From: Streptomyces griseus
GTDB lineage: Bacteria > Actinomycetota > Actinomycetes > Streptomycetales > Streptomycetaceae
Direction: 5' to 3'
DNA: 64,000 nt
Assembly: GCF_001715295.1 (NCBI RefSeq)
Contig: NZ_MDKB01000001.1
Coordinates: 525,526 to 589,525, forward strand
The position numbers and the translations under genes were made by a program. Position 1 is the stretch's first letter, and each line of letters starts with the position of its first letter. Of the stretch, positions 19,501-26,367 are shown in pieces. The notes under the pieces are model-generated. The model was given only the letters and a program-made list of their open reading frames with translations. It was not told where the DNA came from and did not search any database.

Positions 19501-20266
19501 CGACCGGCTGGTGTCGGTCGCCGACTACGAGGACTTCGCCCGCTCCCGGGCCGGCATCGGGCGGGCGGTGGCGCGCGAACTCTTCGACGGCAGGCGGCGG
19601 GTGCTGCACGTCACCGTCGCCGGGGTCCAGGACATCCCGATCGCCGAGGACTCCGACGTGCTGACCGCACTGCGCTCCTCGCTCGCCCGGTACGGCGACT
19701 CCCGGCTGCCCGTCCGGGTGCAGGTACGCGAACTGCTGCTGCTCGTCCTCGCCGCGAAGGTGAAGGTGGCCCGCGACCACAGCTGGCGGATCGTCGAGCC
19801 GAAGCTGCGCCAGGCCCTGCTCACCCGGTTCGGCAGCTCGCGGCGCGAGCTGGGCAGCCCCGCACATCTGTCGGACGTGCTGGCGACGGCCCACTCCGTA
19901 CCCGGCGTCGACCATGTGGACGTCGACGTCTTCGGCGGAGTGCCGGCCTCCCTCACCCCCGAGGGACTGCCCGCCCTCGCGGACACGCTCACCGAACCGC
20001 GGACCACGGTCCGGGCACGGCTCGCCACGTACGACGAGGACATGCACCGGGTGACCGCCCCGGAGGGCGAGACGCTCACCTCGGTGGCCGCCCGGCACGG
20101 CATCGCACTCGCCGGACTGCTGCGCCTCAACCCCGACATCACCGACACCCGGCGGCTGGCGAAGGGCCGCGCGGTGTGTGTCTTCCGCGGTGTCCGGCCC
20201 GCACAGCTCGCCCTGCTGTCACCGGACGTCCCCGACACGCTGCACCTCACGGAGGTCACCGCATGA
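16514..20266 (+). CDS. Baseplate J-like protein with C-terminal LysM (Afp12-like)
   Basis: A 1250-residue second baseplate wedge protein. The N-terminus has a CGCGG cluster and the segment GLLDSWAVVGDLLTFHSERI. A middle part of several hundred residues is Ala/Pro-rich and variable. The J core is recognisable by TVTFGDGVHGARLPTGHENV, ARYRFGTGRAANVRADRV and VSVADYEDFARSRAGIGRAV. Unusually, residues of about 1183-1232 form a LysM-like module: GETLTSVAARHGIALAGLLR, then LNPDITDTRRLAKGRAVCVF. That module may lock the wedge to another particle protein or to peptidoglycan. Confidence 0.92.
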   Translation: MSGAGGCGCGGHDERRAPEALYNPPGRTALGYRVGDHGSFLAAMVDRIASPAYPALRGLTVRTPDDPAIGLLDSWAVVGDLLTFHSERIMDEAYLRTANEHRSLALLGRLVGHRPRPGIAAGTHLAYTLDRDPRGVDVEVVVPRGARSNSVPLTSEEESQVFETDADLVARASWNELAVRRRRPALLTEQDLTRRSEIQVSGTTTGLQTGDRLLFVLTGDERDSTPGQRLLRTVARLRVDRENGVTGIGLEQSAPPSLGELLELLREWITEDERAVEDGGPAPGNPNPRPVSRFIADFDAQVLAPLRADLDSVTSPAALAARLAEPHERLAEAQAVARAHADVAAWFEQLEAVVGAVIAQAAELEPSRPAPAAPHAAAPASAALRALGALLPALRREAAPPSRDRPVPVYAGASPAAPGSDLGARLLAALDPRIADGMYPAWRRSAPTTPSLLHEVQALRVTAAPFGATAPLRPVQDERGRVIRQADWPLTGSTLTTMRVVFDTAGRVPVRAEFQHTGAGSSVQHAENLPSEATFDLGPGRVVVMTRTAQDDPSGPDERAAEPQEPGVTAQLLAGLPERTLFVSRPADDGRVHVAVHNGEPRSWRLAPGDHQQIRYAGHELTVRYTVGSEPANVMIGIATVPEPAGRRVIALDAVYDTITVGSWVVIERPRKGAAGPDGIPGDPALGRVTTRITSLRTVVNTDFGITGRGTELTLADPWLDEHDVLLSTIRDATVHAGGQALRLADEPLAEDVHGNELELAELYDGLRPGRRLIVSGERTDVPAVPATELVTVAGVEQVLDPLLPGDHVHTRLTLTTDLVHRYRRATVRVSGNVVAAGHGESREEAIGNGDADLAHQTFALWQAPLTWLPADNPLGATPALDVRVDGLLWHRVDSLAGRGPRERVYVCGSADGRTTVTFGDGVHGARLPTGHENVRARYRFGTGRAANVRADRVTQAVTRPLGVTGVTNPRPATGGADADGPGQTRSTIPLAVSALDRLVSVADYEDFARSRAGIGRAVARELFDGRRRVLHVTVAGVQDIPIAEDSDVLTALRSSLARYGDSRLPVRVQVRELLLLVLAAKVKVARDHSWRIVEPKLRQALLTRFGSSRRELGSPAHLSDVLATAHSVPGVDHVDVDVFGGVPASLTPEGLPALADTLTEPRTTVRARLATYDEDMHRVTAPEGETLTSVAARHGIALAGLLRLNPDITDTRRLAKGRAVCVFRGVRPAQLALLSPDVPDTLHLTEVTA

Positions 20267-20288
20267 ACACCCGGCAAGGGAGCGTCGC

Positions 20289-22457
20289 ATGAGCAGGGAA
20301 CCGGACGGGCTCACGGAGCTGCTCCCGCAGTGGCACAGGCTGCGGGACGCGGAGGGCGGGGAGCCGCTGCGCGCGCTGCTCGCGGTGATCGCCGAGCAGG
20401 TCGACCGGGTACGGGACGGCGTCGACCAGAGCTACGAGGACCTCTTCGTGGAGACGGCCGCCCCCTGGGCGCTGCCGTATCTCGGCGACCTCGTGGGCTA
20501 CCGCCCACTGCCGGGGTTCGAGCGGGTCCGGACGGCCGGACTCGGGGACACGGGCGGCGGGAGGGACCGTTCCCGGCTGGCCGAGGCACTCGCCCCGCGC
20601 CGCGACGTCGCGGCCACGGTCGCCAACCGCCGCCGCAAGGGCACCCTCGCCCTGCTGGAGGAGCTGGCCCAGGAGGTCGCCGGATGGCCGGCCAGGGCCG
20701 TGGAGTTCTCCCGGCTGCTCTCCCACCACCAGCCGGTCAGGCTGTACGGGACAGGGGTGGCGACCTGTGACGTACGCAGACTGGGGCGCGGCAGGCTGGC
20801 GGACGTGCGCGACGGTGTGCGACTCGACCAGGTGGGCGGGCCGTTCGACACGCTGGCCCGGTCCGCCGACGTGCGCAGGGCCGCCTCGCCGCGGCGGCAG
20901 GGCGGCCGTTCCCCCGCGGGGGTGGGGCTGTTCGTGTGGCGGCTGAAGCCCTACCGGGTGACCCGGGCGCCGGCGTACTGCGTCGACCGCGCCCGCAACC
21001 TGTACACGTTCTCGATCCTGGGCAACGACACCGCGCTGGTGACCCGCCCGGTGCCGGAACCCTCCGCCACACACCTCGCGACCGCCGACCACGTGCCCGC
21101 GTCCCTCAGCAGACGGCAGCTCGCGGACCGGCTCGCCGACCACTACGGTCCCGGCAAGAGTTTCACGGTCTGGCGCGACGGACAGGACGAGCCGGTGCCG
21201 ATGTCGGACATCGTGGTGGCCGACCTGACCGGCTGGCGCTACCGTCCCAGGCTCGGCCAGGTGGCCGTCGACCCGGTGCTGGGCCGGATCGCCTTCGGGT
21301 CCCGCGGCGCACCCCGGCAAGGAGTCTGGGTCACCTACCACTACGCCTTCGGCGACGACACCGGCGGCGGCGAGTACCCGCGGGAGCGCGTCACCTCGCC
21401 CGCCGCCCGCGTGTACCGGGTCGGGCCCCGCCAGGCCCACCGGCGGATCATGGACGCCTACGCGCAGTGGCGTACCGACCGGGCGTCGGGGCACTGCGGT
21501 GCCGAGGGCGTCATCGAGATCACGCACAGCGGCGCCTACCAGGAGCAGCTCGACTTCGACCTCGGCCGCGGCGACCGGCTGGAACTGCGGGCGGCCGAGG
21601 GCTGCCGCCCGGTGATCCGGCTGCTCGACTGGTACAGCAACCGCCCCGACGCGCTCAACATCCGGGCGCGGGAGGAGGATCCGCAGGACAAGGGCGACGC
21701 TCCCCGGATCGTCCTGGACGGACTGCTGGTCACCGGACGCGGGCTCCATGTCAGCGGCCCCGTCGGCGCGGTCGTGCTGCGGCACTGCACGCTGGTGCCC
21801 GGCTGGTCGCTGGAGACCGACTGCGAGCCGCACTCACCCGAGGAACCGAGCCTGGTCCTGGACCGGACCTCCGCCTGCGTGTCCATCGACCGCAGCATTC
21901 TCGGCACCATCGAGGTGATCGGCGAGGAGGTGAGCACCGACCCGCTGCCGATCCACCTCCGCGACAGCATCCTGGACGCCACCGGCCACGGCCTTCCGGC
22001 GCTCTCCGCCCCGGACTGCCGACACGCGCACGCCGTGCTGCACGCCCACCGCACCACCGTCATCGGCGAGGTCCACACCCACGCGGTGCGGATCGCCGAG
22101 AACAGCGTCTTCACCGGGCAGGTGCGGGTGGCCCGGCGCGGTATCGGTTGCCTGCGGTACTCCTACGTGCCGCCCGGTTCCCGCACCCCGCGCCGCCACC
22201 GCTGCCTGCCGGACCTCGTGGGCGACGGCCCGGACGGGCAGGTGCGCCCGCTGCTGAGCAGCGAGCGGTACGGCACCCCCGCGTACGGGCGGCTCGCCGA
22301 CGGCGGGCCGTGGCAGATCCGGCGGGGTGCCGACGACGGCTCCGAGATGGGGGTCTTCCACCAGCTGTACGAACCGCAGCGCGAGGACAGCCTCCGGGCG
22401 CGGCTCGCCGAGTACACCCCGGCCGGTACGGACGCCGGGATCTTTCGCGTGACCTGA
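20289..22457 (+). CDS. Phage tail protein I-like protein with predicted beta-helix
   Basis: A 722-residue protein starting at ATG 20289 (CAAGGGAGCG upstream). Residues 1-100 resemble the P2 tail protein I family, with ALPYLGDLVGYRPLPGFERV. Residues of about 400-620 contain repeated short strands ending in Gly, Asn or Asp turns, such as IVLDGLLVTGRGLHVSGPVG, VVLRHCTLVPGW and AVRIAENSVFTGQVRVARRG. This pattern is typical of right-handed beta-helices used in tail spikes and surface recognition. The C-terminus has MGVFHQLYEPQREDSLRARL. I infer a baseplate to fibre-like component. Confidence 0.8.
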   Translation: MSREPDGLTELLPQWHRLRDAEGGEPLRALLAVIAEQVDRVRDGVDQSYEDLFVETAAPWALPYLGDLVGYRPLPGFERVRTAGLGDTGGGRDRSRLAEALAPRRDVAATVANRRRKGTLALLEELAQEVAGWPARAVEFSRLLSHHQPVRLYGTGVATCDVRRLGRGRLADVRDGVRLDQVGGPFDTLARSADVRRAASPRRQGGRSPAGVGLFVWRLKPYRVTRAPAYCVDRARNLYTFSILGNDTALVTRPVPEPSATHLATADHVPASLSRRQLADRLADHYGPGKSFTVWRDGQDEPVPMSDIVVADLTGWRYRPRLGQVAVDPVLGRIAFGSRGAPRQGVWVTYHYAFGDDTGGGEYPRERVTSPAARVYRVGPRQAHRRIMDAYAQWRTDRASGHCGAEGVIEITHSGAYQEQLDFDLGRGDRLELRAAEGCRPVIRLLDWYSNRPDALNIRAREEDPQDKGDAPRIVLDGLLVTGRGLHVSGPVGAVVLRHCTLVPGWSLETDCEPHSPEEPSLVLDRTSACVSIDRSILGTIEVIGEEVSTDPLPIHLRDSILDATGHGLPALSAPDCRHAHAVLHAHRTTVIGEVHTHAVRIAENSVFTGQVRVARRGIGCLRYSYVPPGSRTPRRHRCLPDLVGDGPDGQVRPLLSSERYGTPAYGRLADGGPWQIRRGADDGSEMGVFHQLYEPQREDSLRARLAEYTPAGTDAGIFRVT

Positions 22458-22471
22458 CCTGACCTGACCTG
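22450..22471. repeat. Four tandem TGACC units over a stop codon
   Basis: The stop codon of the tail protein gene lies in four copies of TGACC plus TG. Slippage here would leave the protein nearly unchanged because TGA recurs in more than one frame. Confidence 0.8.
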
Positions 22472-22547
22472 CGCCGGCCGACCCGCCCTGAACTTCCCGC
22501 CCGCCCCGCTCTCTTCCACTACGCACCTCCGAGGGGGACCCCTTCCC

Positions 22548-24092
22548 ATGCACGCAGATCTCTCCCGCGACACCTTCCGGCCCGAACGGCACTACGCGGC
22601 GGTCCTCGCCCAGCAGGGCCGGGTCCAGCTCGACGCCGACGCCAACGAACAGGCCGCGATCCAGCTGCACCGGGCCCGGACCACCACCGCCGACCTCATC
22701 GGGCAGCACGGCGGCCCGCGTGACGCGGCCGGATTCGAGGTGGGTTTCCTGGGCGGCGGCCGGGAGCTCGACGACCTCTCGCTCGGCGGCGGCCGCTACT
22801 ACGTCGACGGGATCCTGCTGGACGCGACCCGCCCCGAACCCGGCGTACCGGCGGGGGAGGAGGAGGCGGCTGCCGGCGGAGAGACCCCGGCGACCTGGAC
22901 GTACTGGGACCAGCCGGACGGCCACCGGGACCCGGAGCGCCCCGGCGACCGGCTGCCCACCCAGTTCCCGTACCTCGCCTGCCTCAAGGTGTGGGAGCGC
23001 TCGGTGACCGCGGCCGAGGACCCGCTGCTGCGCGAGGTGGCGCTCGGGGCGGCCATGCCCGACACCGCGGCCCGGATCAAGACCGTATGGCAGGTGCTGC
23101 CGCTGCCCGGTGCGGAGCTGGAGCTGGCGGACGGGGCGACGAAGGACCAGGTCCGGGAGGCGTTCGCGCGATGGGCGGCGGCGCAGGCGCCCACCGCGCG
23201 GATGGCCGCACGCAGTGAGCGGCCCGAGCATGCGGACGACCCCTGCCTGGTGGAGCCGGACGCCCGCTACCGGGGCCCCGAGAACCAGATGTACCGCGTG
23301 GAGATCCACCAGGGCGGCACCGCGGAGGACGCCACCTTCAAATGGTCGCGGGAGAACGGGTCCGTGACGCTGCCGGTCGACGAACTCGACGGGACCTGGG
23401 TGGAGTTGGCCTCGCTCGGCAACGACGACAAGCTCGGCCTCGACGTCGGCGACCAGGTGGAGTTCGTGGACACCGGCTACACCGGCCGGGGTGAACCGCT
23501 GCCGCTGCTGCGGGTCGAGGAGATCGACCTGCCGGGGCGGCGGGTACGGCTCTCGGACGAGCCGCACCCCTCGGTGGGGCGGCGCCCCGAACTCCACCCG
23601 TTCCTGCGGCGATGGGACCAGCGGTCCGGCGCCCGGGACGGGGGCGGCCCGCGCCGCCCGGAGCCGTCCACGGCGAAGCTGCGGGGCGGGGCGGTCCGGA
23701 TCGAGGAGGGGCGCTGGCTGCCGCTGGAGGACGGCGTACTCGTGTACTTCGAGCCGGGCGGGACCTACCGGTCCGGCGACTTCTGGACCCTCCCGGCCCG
23801 GACCGTGACGGGCGGCGTCGAGTGGCCCACGGACACGGCCCGCCGCCCGCTGCTGCGGTCCCCCCGGGGCATCCGGGTCCACTACGCACCGCTGGCCTGG
23901 GTGCTTGGGGAGGGATCGGTCGCGGATCTGCGCATGACGTTCGCGCCGCTGGCCGCCGTCATCCCCGCGGCGAGCGAGCGGGAACTGGCCGCGGAGGCGG
24001 AGGCCGAAGCGGAAGCCGAGGCCGGGGAGAACGCCCCCGCCGGCGCGGACGGACCGACGTCGCAGCGGGACGAGGGACAACCCGAGAACTGA
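22548..24092 (+). CDS. DUF6519 domain protein of the eCIS
   Basis: A 514-residue protein whose N-terminus, LSRDTFRPERHYAAVLAQQG and LDADANEQAAIQLHRARTTT, is the hallmark of the DUF6519 family. The centre has GTAEDATFKWSRENGSVTLP and TWVELASLGNDDKLGLDVGD, a beta-rich segment. The last 45 residues are acidic and Ala-rich. The ATG at 22548 follows GAGGGGGACC. The family accompanies eCIS and phage tail loci in bacteria and is probably a structural or fibre-associated part; I know no biochemical role. Confidence 0.82.
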   Translation: MHADLSRDTFRPERHYAAVLAQQGRVQLDADANEQAAIQLHRARTTTADLIGQHGGPRDAAGFEVGFLGGGRELDDLSLGGGRYYVDGILLDATRPEPGVPAGEEEAAAGGETPATWTYWDQPDGHRDPERPGDRLPTQFPYLACLKVWERSVTAAEDPLLREVALGAAMPDTAARIKTVWQVLPLPGAELELADGATKDQVREAFARWAAAQAPTARMAARSERPEHADDPCLVEPDARYRGPENQMYRVEIHQGGTAEDATFKWSRENGSVTLPVDELDGTWVELASLGNDDKLGLDVGDQVEFVDTGYTGRGEPLPLLRVEEIDLPGRRVRLSDEPHPSVGRRPELHPFLRRWDQRSGARDGGGPRRPEPSTAKLRGGAVRIEEGRWLPLEDGVLVYFEPGGTYRSGDFWTLPARTVTGGVEWPTDTARRPLLRSPRGIRVHYAPLAWVLGEGSVADLRMTFAPLAAVIPAASERELAAEAEAEAEAEAGENAPAGADGPTSQRDEGQPEN

Positions 24093-24120
24093 CGCATCAC
24101 CTGGACGAAGGAGCACCACG

Positions 24121-25005
24121 ATGGCAACGCCCCTGTCCGCAGCCGGACTCCTCAAGGCCCTTCGGGACGAGGGTCTGCAGGTCGTCGAGCACCGGAGCTG
24201 GCGCACCCACAACCGCAACCACAAGGGCCCGTGGGGGCCCGTGTACGGAGTGATGATCCATCACACCGTGACCTCGGGCACGCAGAGTTCTGTGGACCTC
24301 TGCTACGACGGCCACGCGAATCTGCCGGGGCCGCTGTGCCACGGAGTGATCGCCAAGGACGGCACGGTCCACCTGGTCGGCCACGGCCGTGCCAACCACG
24401 CCGGACTCGGCGACGACGACGTCCTGCGCGCGGTGATCAATGAGACGGCCCTGCCCGCCGACAACGAGGCCAACACCGACGGCAACCGCTCCTTCTACGG
24501 CTTCGAGTGCATCAACCTCGGCAACGGCAAGGACCCGTGGCCGGCCGCCCAACTGGAGGCCGTCGAGAAGGCGGCAGCCGCGATCTGCCGGGCCCATGGC
24601 TGGAACCAGCGCTCGGTGATCGGCCACAAGGAGTGGCAGCCGGGGAAGATAGACCCGCGCGGTTTCACGATGGACTCGATGCGCGGCAGGATCAGGACGC
24701 GCCTCGCCGGCTCGCCCGACGGCCCGGCGAAGCCGCCCGCCCCCAAGCCTCCGGCGGCGTACGAGCCGTTCCCCGGAGCCGCGTTCTTCCGGGCCGGCCG
24801 GCACAGCGCCGTCATCACCGCGATGGGGAAGAGACTGGTGGCCGAGGGGTGCGGAAGGTACGAGGTCGGCCCGGGCCCGGACTGGTCCGAGGCGGACCGC
24901 GCCTCGTACGCCGCGTGGCAGCGCAAGCTGGGCTACTCGGGAAGCGGCGCGGACGGCATCCCGGGCAAGGCCAGCTGGGACAGACTCAAGGTGCCGAACG
25001 TCTGA
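24121..25005 (+). CDS. N-acetylmuramoyl-L-alanine amidase (Amidase_2) with wall-binding C-terminus
   Basis: A 294-residue protein. Residues of about 20-190 form an Amidase_2 domain: MIHHTVTSGTQSS (H47/H48), HLVGHGRANHAG, and VIGHKEWQPGKIDPRG with H169 and D178 as likely zinc ligands. It should cut the bond between muramic acid and the stem peptide. Residues of about 221-294 carry a motif common in Streptomyces phage lysins, with YAAWQRKLGYSGSGADGIPG. There is no signal peptide, so it stays in the cytoplasm unless delivered or released. GAAGGAGCACC precedes the ATG. It is the last gene of the locus and could help the particle breach the wall or lyse the cell. Confidence 0.9.
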   Translation: MATPLSAAGLLKALRDEGLQVVEHRSWRTHNRNHKGPWGPVYGVMIHHTVTSGTQSSVDLCYDGHANLPGPLCHGVIAKDGTVHLVGHGRANHAGLGDDDVLRAVINETALPADNEANTDGNRSFYGFECINLGNGKDPWPAAQLEAVEKAAAAICRAHGWNQRSVIGHKEWQPGKIDPRGFTMDSMRGRIRTRLAGSPDGPAKPPAPKPPAAYEPFPGAAFFRAGRHSAVITAMGKRLVAEGCGRYEVGPGPDWSEADRASYAAWQRKLGYSGSGADGIPGKASWDRLKVPNV

Positions 25006-25087
25006 GCCCGCCGGGGCTGCCCGATGCCGAGGACCGGTCGGCCCTTCTCACGGGCCGCCGCACCGGGCGGTACCGTCGTCGTGACGT

Positions 25088-25131
25088 GCGCGCGGTGCCC
25101 GGCAGCCCTGAGTGGGCCGGGCACCGCGCGC
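25088..25131 (+). terminator. 16-bp perfect hairpin after the eCIS locus
   Basis: GCGCGCGGTGCCCGGC (25088-25103) pairs perfectly with 25116-25131 across a 12-base loop, 83 bases after the amidase stop. There is no T-tract, which is usual for Streptomyces. It lies between convergent genes, so it may stop transcription from both sides. Confidence 0.75.
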
Positions 25132-25152
25132 GGCGGTCGTCCCGCCGGCCAA

Positions 25153-25309
25153 GGGCCGTCCCGCACGTCACGGCGGGCGCGCGAGGACGGCTACGGCACC
25201 TCGCCGCGTGGTCGGAACGTCCCCGTACAGCCCCTACGCCGGCCCTCCGTCGTGCGGAGCACCGCATCCGACGAGGCGCGCCGGTCCACCGGGAAACGCG
25301 GGACGCCCC
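25153..25309 (-). repeat. Dispersed intergenic repeat, copy A
   Basis: 157 bp bounded by GGGCCGTCCCGC and GCGGGACGCCCC, inverted ends matching 11 of 12. It is similar along its length to copies B and C, with shared GGCACCTCGCCGCG, GGTCGGAACGTCC and CCGCATCCGACG. It ends one base before the stop codon of the snapalysin gene; orientation is given relative to that gene. Confidence 0.8.
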
Positions 25310-25891
25310 TCAGGGCGCGTCCACCAGAGTGCGGCCGGCGGCCGGCACGAGCGAGGCGAGGCCGTTGGCGTAGGCGCTCTCGACGCGGGCTCGCTCCGTC
25401 GCGTTCGGGACCGCGTTCGTGCAACTGGTGCCCGCGCTCGACCCTGACATCAGCTGGGAGCACGGGCCGGGCTTGGTGTCCGGCAGGCCCAGGCTGTGCC
25501 CGACCTCGTGGGCGGCGATGCGGGTCTTGTCGTAGCCCTGGGAAACCGCCTGACTGCCCAGTTCGACCCGTACCTGGCCGCCCGGGCGCACCGGGCCGAG
25601 CGTCGCCTGCGGCCATCCGGTGGTGGCGACGATCTGAATCTCGGCCCGGGTGCCGGGCGCGGCTTCCACCAGCCTGACGTTTGCCACGTTCTGGTTCCAC
25701 GAGGCGACTCCGGCGGCGATGGCCGCTTCCCAGCCGGCTGCCCGGCTGTCGTCGTAGCGGAGTGTCACCACCGCTGCCGCGGCCTTCGCCGTGGCCGGCT
25801 GCGGTGCGGGTGCGGCGTGCGCCGCCGTGGCCGCGGCCAGGGTGATCGTGGCGGCGGTACAGGCTGCCTTCAGCCATGAGGAGTGCGGCAT
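25310..25891 (-). CDS. snpA: Snapalysin (M7 small neutral metalloprotease)
   Basis: A 193-residue secreted protease precursor. Residues 1-26 are a signal peptide (SSWLKAACTAATITLAAATA, then AHA). A short propeptide follows. The catalytic site HEVGHSLGLPD (H128, E129, H132, D138) fits the HExxHxxGxxD zinc site of snapalysins, and GPCSQLMSGSSAGTSCTN is the conserved family end with its Cys pair. The size is typical. Snapalysin genes often sit next to a LysR activator gene; none is seen here. The stop codon touches repeat copy A. The promoter should lie above 25891, but I cannot assign boxes. Confidence 0.93.
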   Translation of the reverse strand: MPHSSWLKAACTAATITLAAATAAHAAPAPQPATAKAAAAVVTLRYDDSRAAGWEAAIAAGVASWNQNVANVRLVEAAPGTRAEIQIVATTGWPQATLGPVRPGGQVRVELGSQAVSQGYDKTRIAAHEVGHSLGLPDTKPGPCSQLMSGSSAGTSCTNAVPNATERARVESAYANGLASLVPAAGRTLVDAP

Positions 25892-26367
25892 TGCTGTCCC
25901 TTCACTCGTGGGGGACTCGGCTCAGCTCGGAACCGAGAGCGGGGGAGAGGGACCGCATCGGCGAGGGGGCCGGTCGCAGGTTCTCCCGGGGCCTCAGAAC
26001 TATGCCCAGCAGCTCGCTCTTAGCATGCCCCTGTCATTGAAATGGGCTGGAAAAGATGCCTCGCGCCGTTGCCGGACGCCACCCGTGTGTGGGCCCTCCG
26101 TGGTTCGGGGCTCCGGTTCGGTGGTACGGGCGGCGTGCCAGGGCGTGGCCGGAGGCCTTCGACCGTGCGCGACCGGGAAGACGTCCCGGTACCGGGAAGC
26201 GGTGATCGCGATCCTCTCGCCGGTCACGGCTCCGGATTGAGGACGACGGACGGGCACTGCTCCCGAGGATGTCCTCGATTCCGCGGCGGCCGCGTCCTCT
26301 GCCGCGCACGCGGCCCGTCCCCAGCTGTGCCGGAACCAGGCGTGCTTCCGACGGCGACTTCCTGCCG
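25892..26367. other. Intergenic region with a degenerate repeat copy
   Basis: 476 bp between the snapalysin start and the end of the GAP1 gene. Around 26045-26150 there is weak similarity to the dispersed repeat family (CCTCGCGCCG, CCCGTGTGTGGGCCCTCCGT). No credible gene was found. Promoter elements for snapalysin are expected near 25950-26040 but are not clear. Confidence 0.4.

Larger units (their letters stand above)
1..25131 (+). other. Contractile injection system (eCIS) locus, distal part
   Basis: Fifteen co-directional genes run from the Pvc16-like gene to an amidase, mostly with overlaps or gaps of a few bases, and end at a strong hairpin (25088-25131). The recognisable parts are Pvc16/DUF4255, AAA+ ATPase, DUF4157, CIS tube protein, LysM, gpD, gpV, PAAR, gp25, two baseplate J proteins, a tail protein, DUF6519 and amidase. 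This set is diagnostic of an eCIS rather than a phage: there are no capsid, terminase, portal or integrase genes. Sheath and inner tube genes must lie before base 1. Established knowledge: related particles in Streptomyces coelicolor and S. lividans are found in the cytoplasm and are linked to cell death and development. That this locus does the same is inference. Confidence 0.9.

Noticed and set aside
1..25005. The locus as an integrated prophage.
   Set aside because: No integrase, terminase, portal, capsid or attachment sites are present, and eCIS-specific parts (ATPase, Pvc16, DUF4157) are.
25153..25309. Repeat copies as short protein genes on the minus strand (reads such as FPVDRRASSDAVLRTTEGR).
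   Set aside because: The same peptide-like pattern recurs because the DNA is repeated; frames are not kept between copies and starts are absent.
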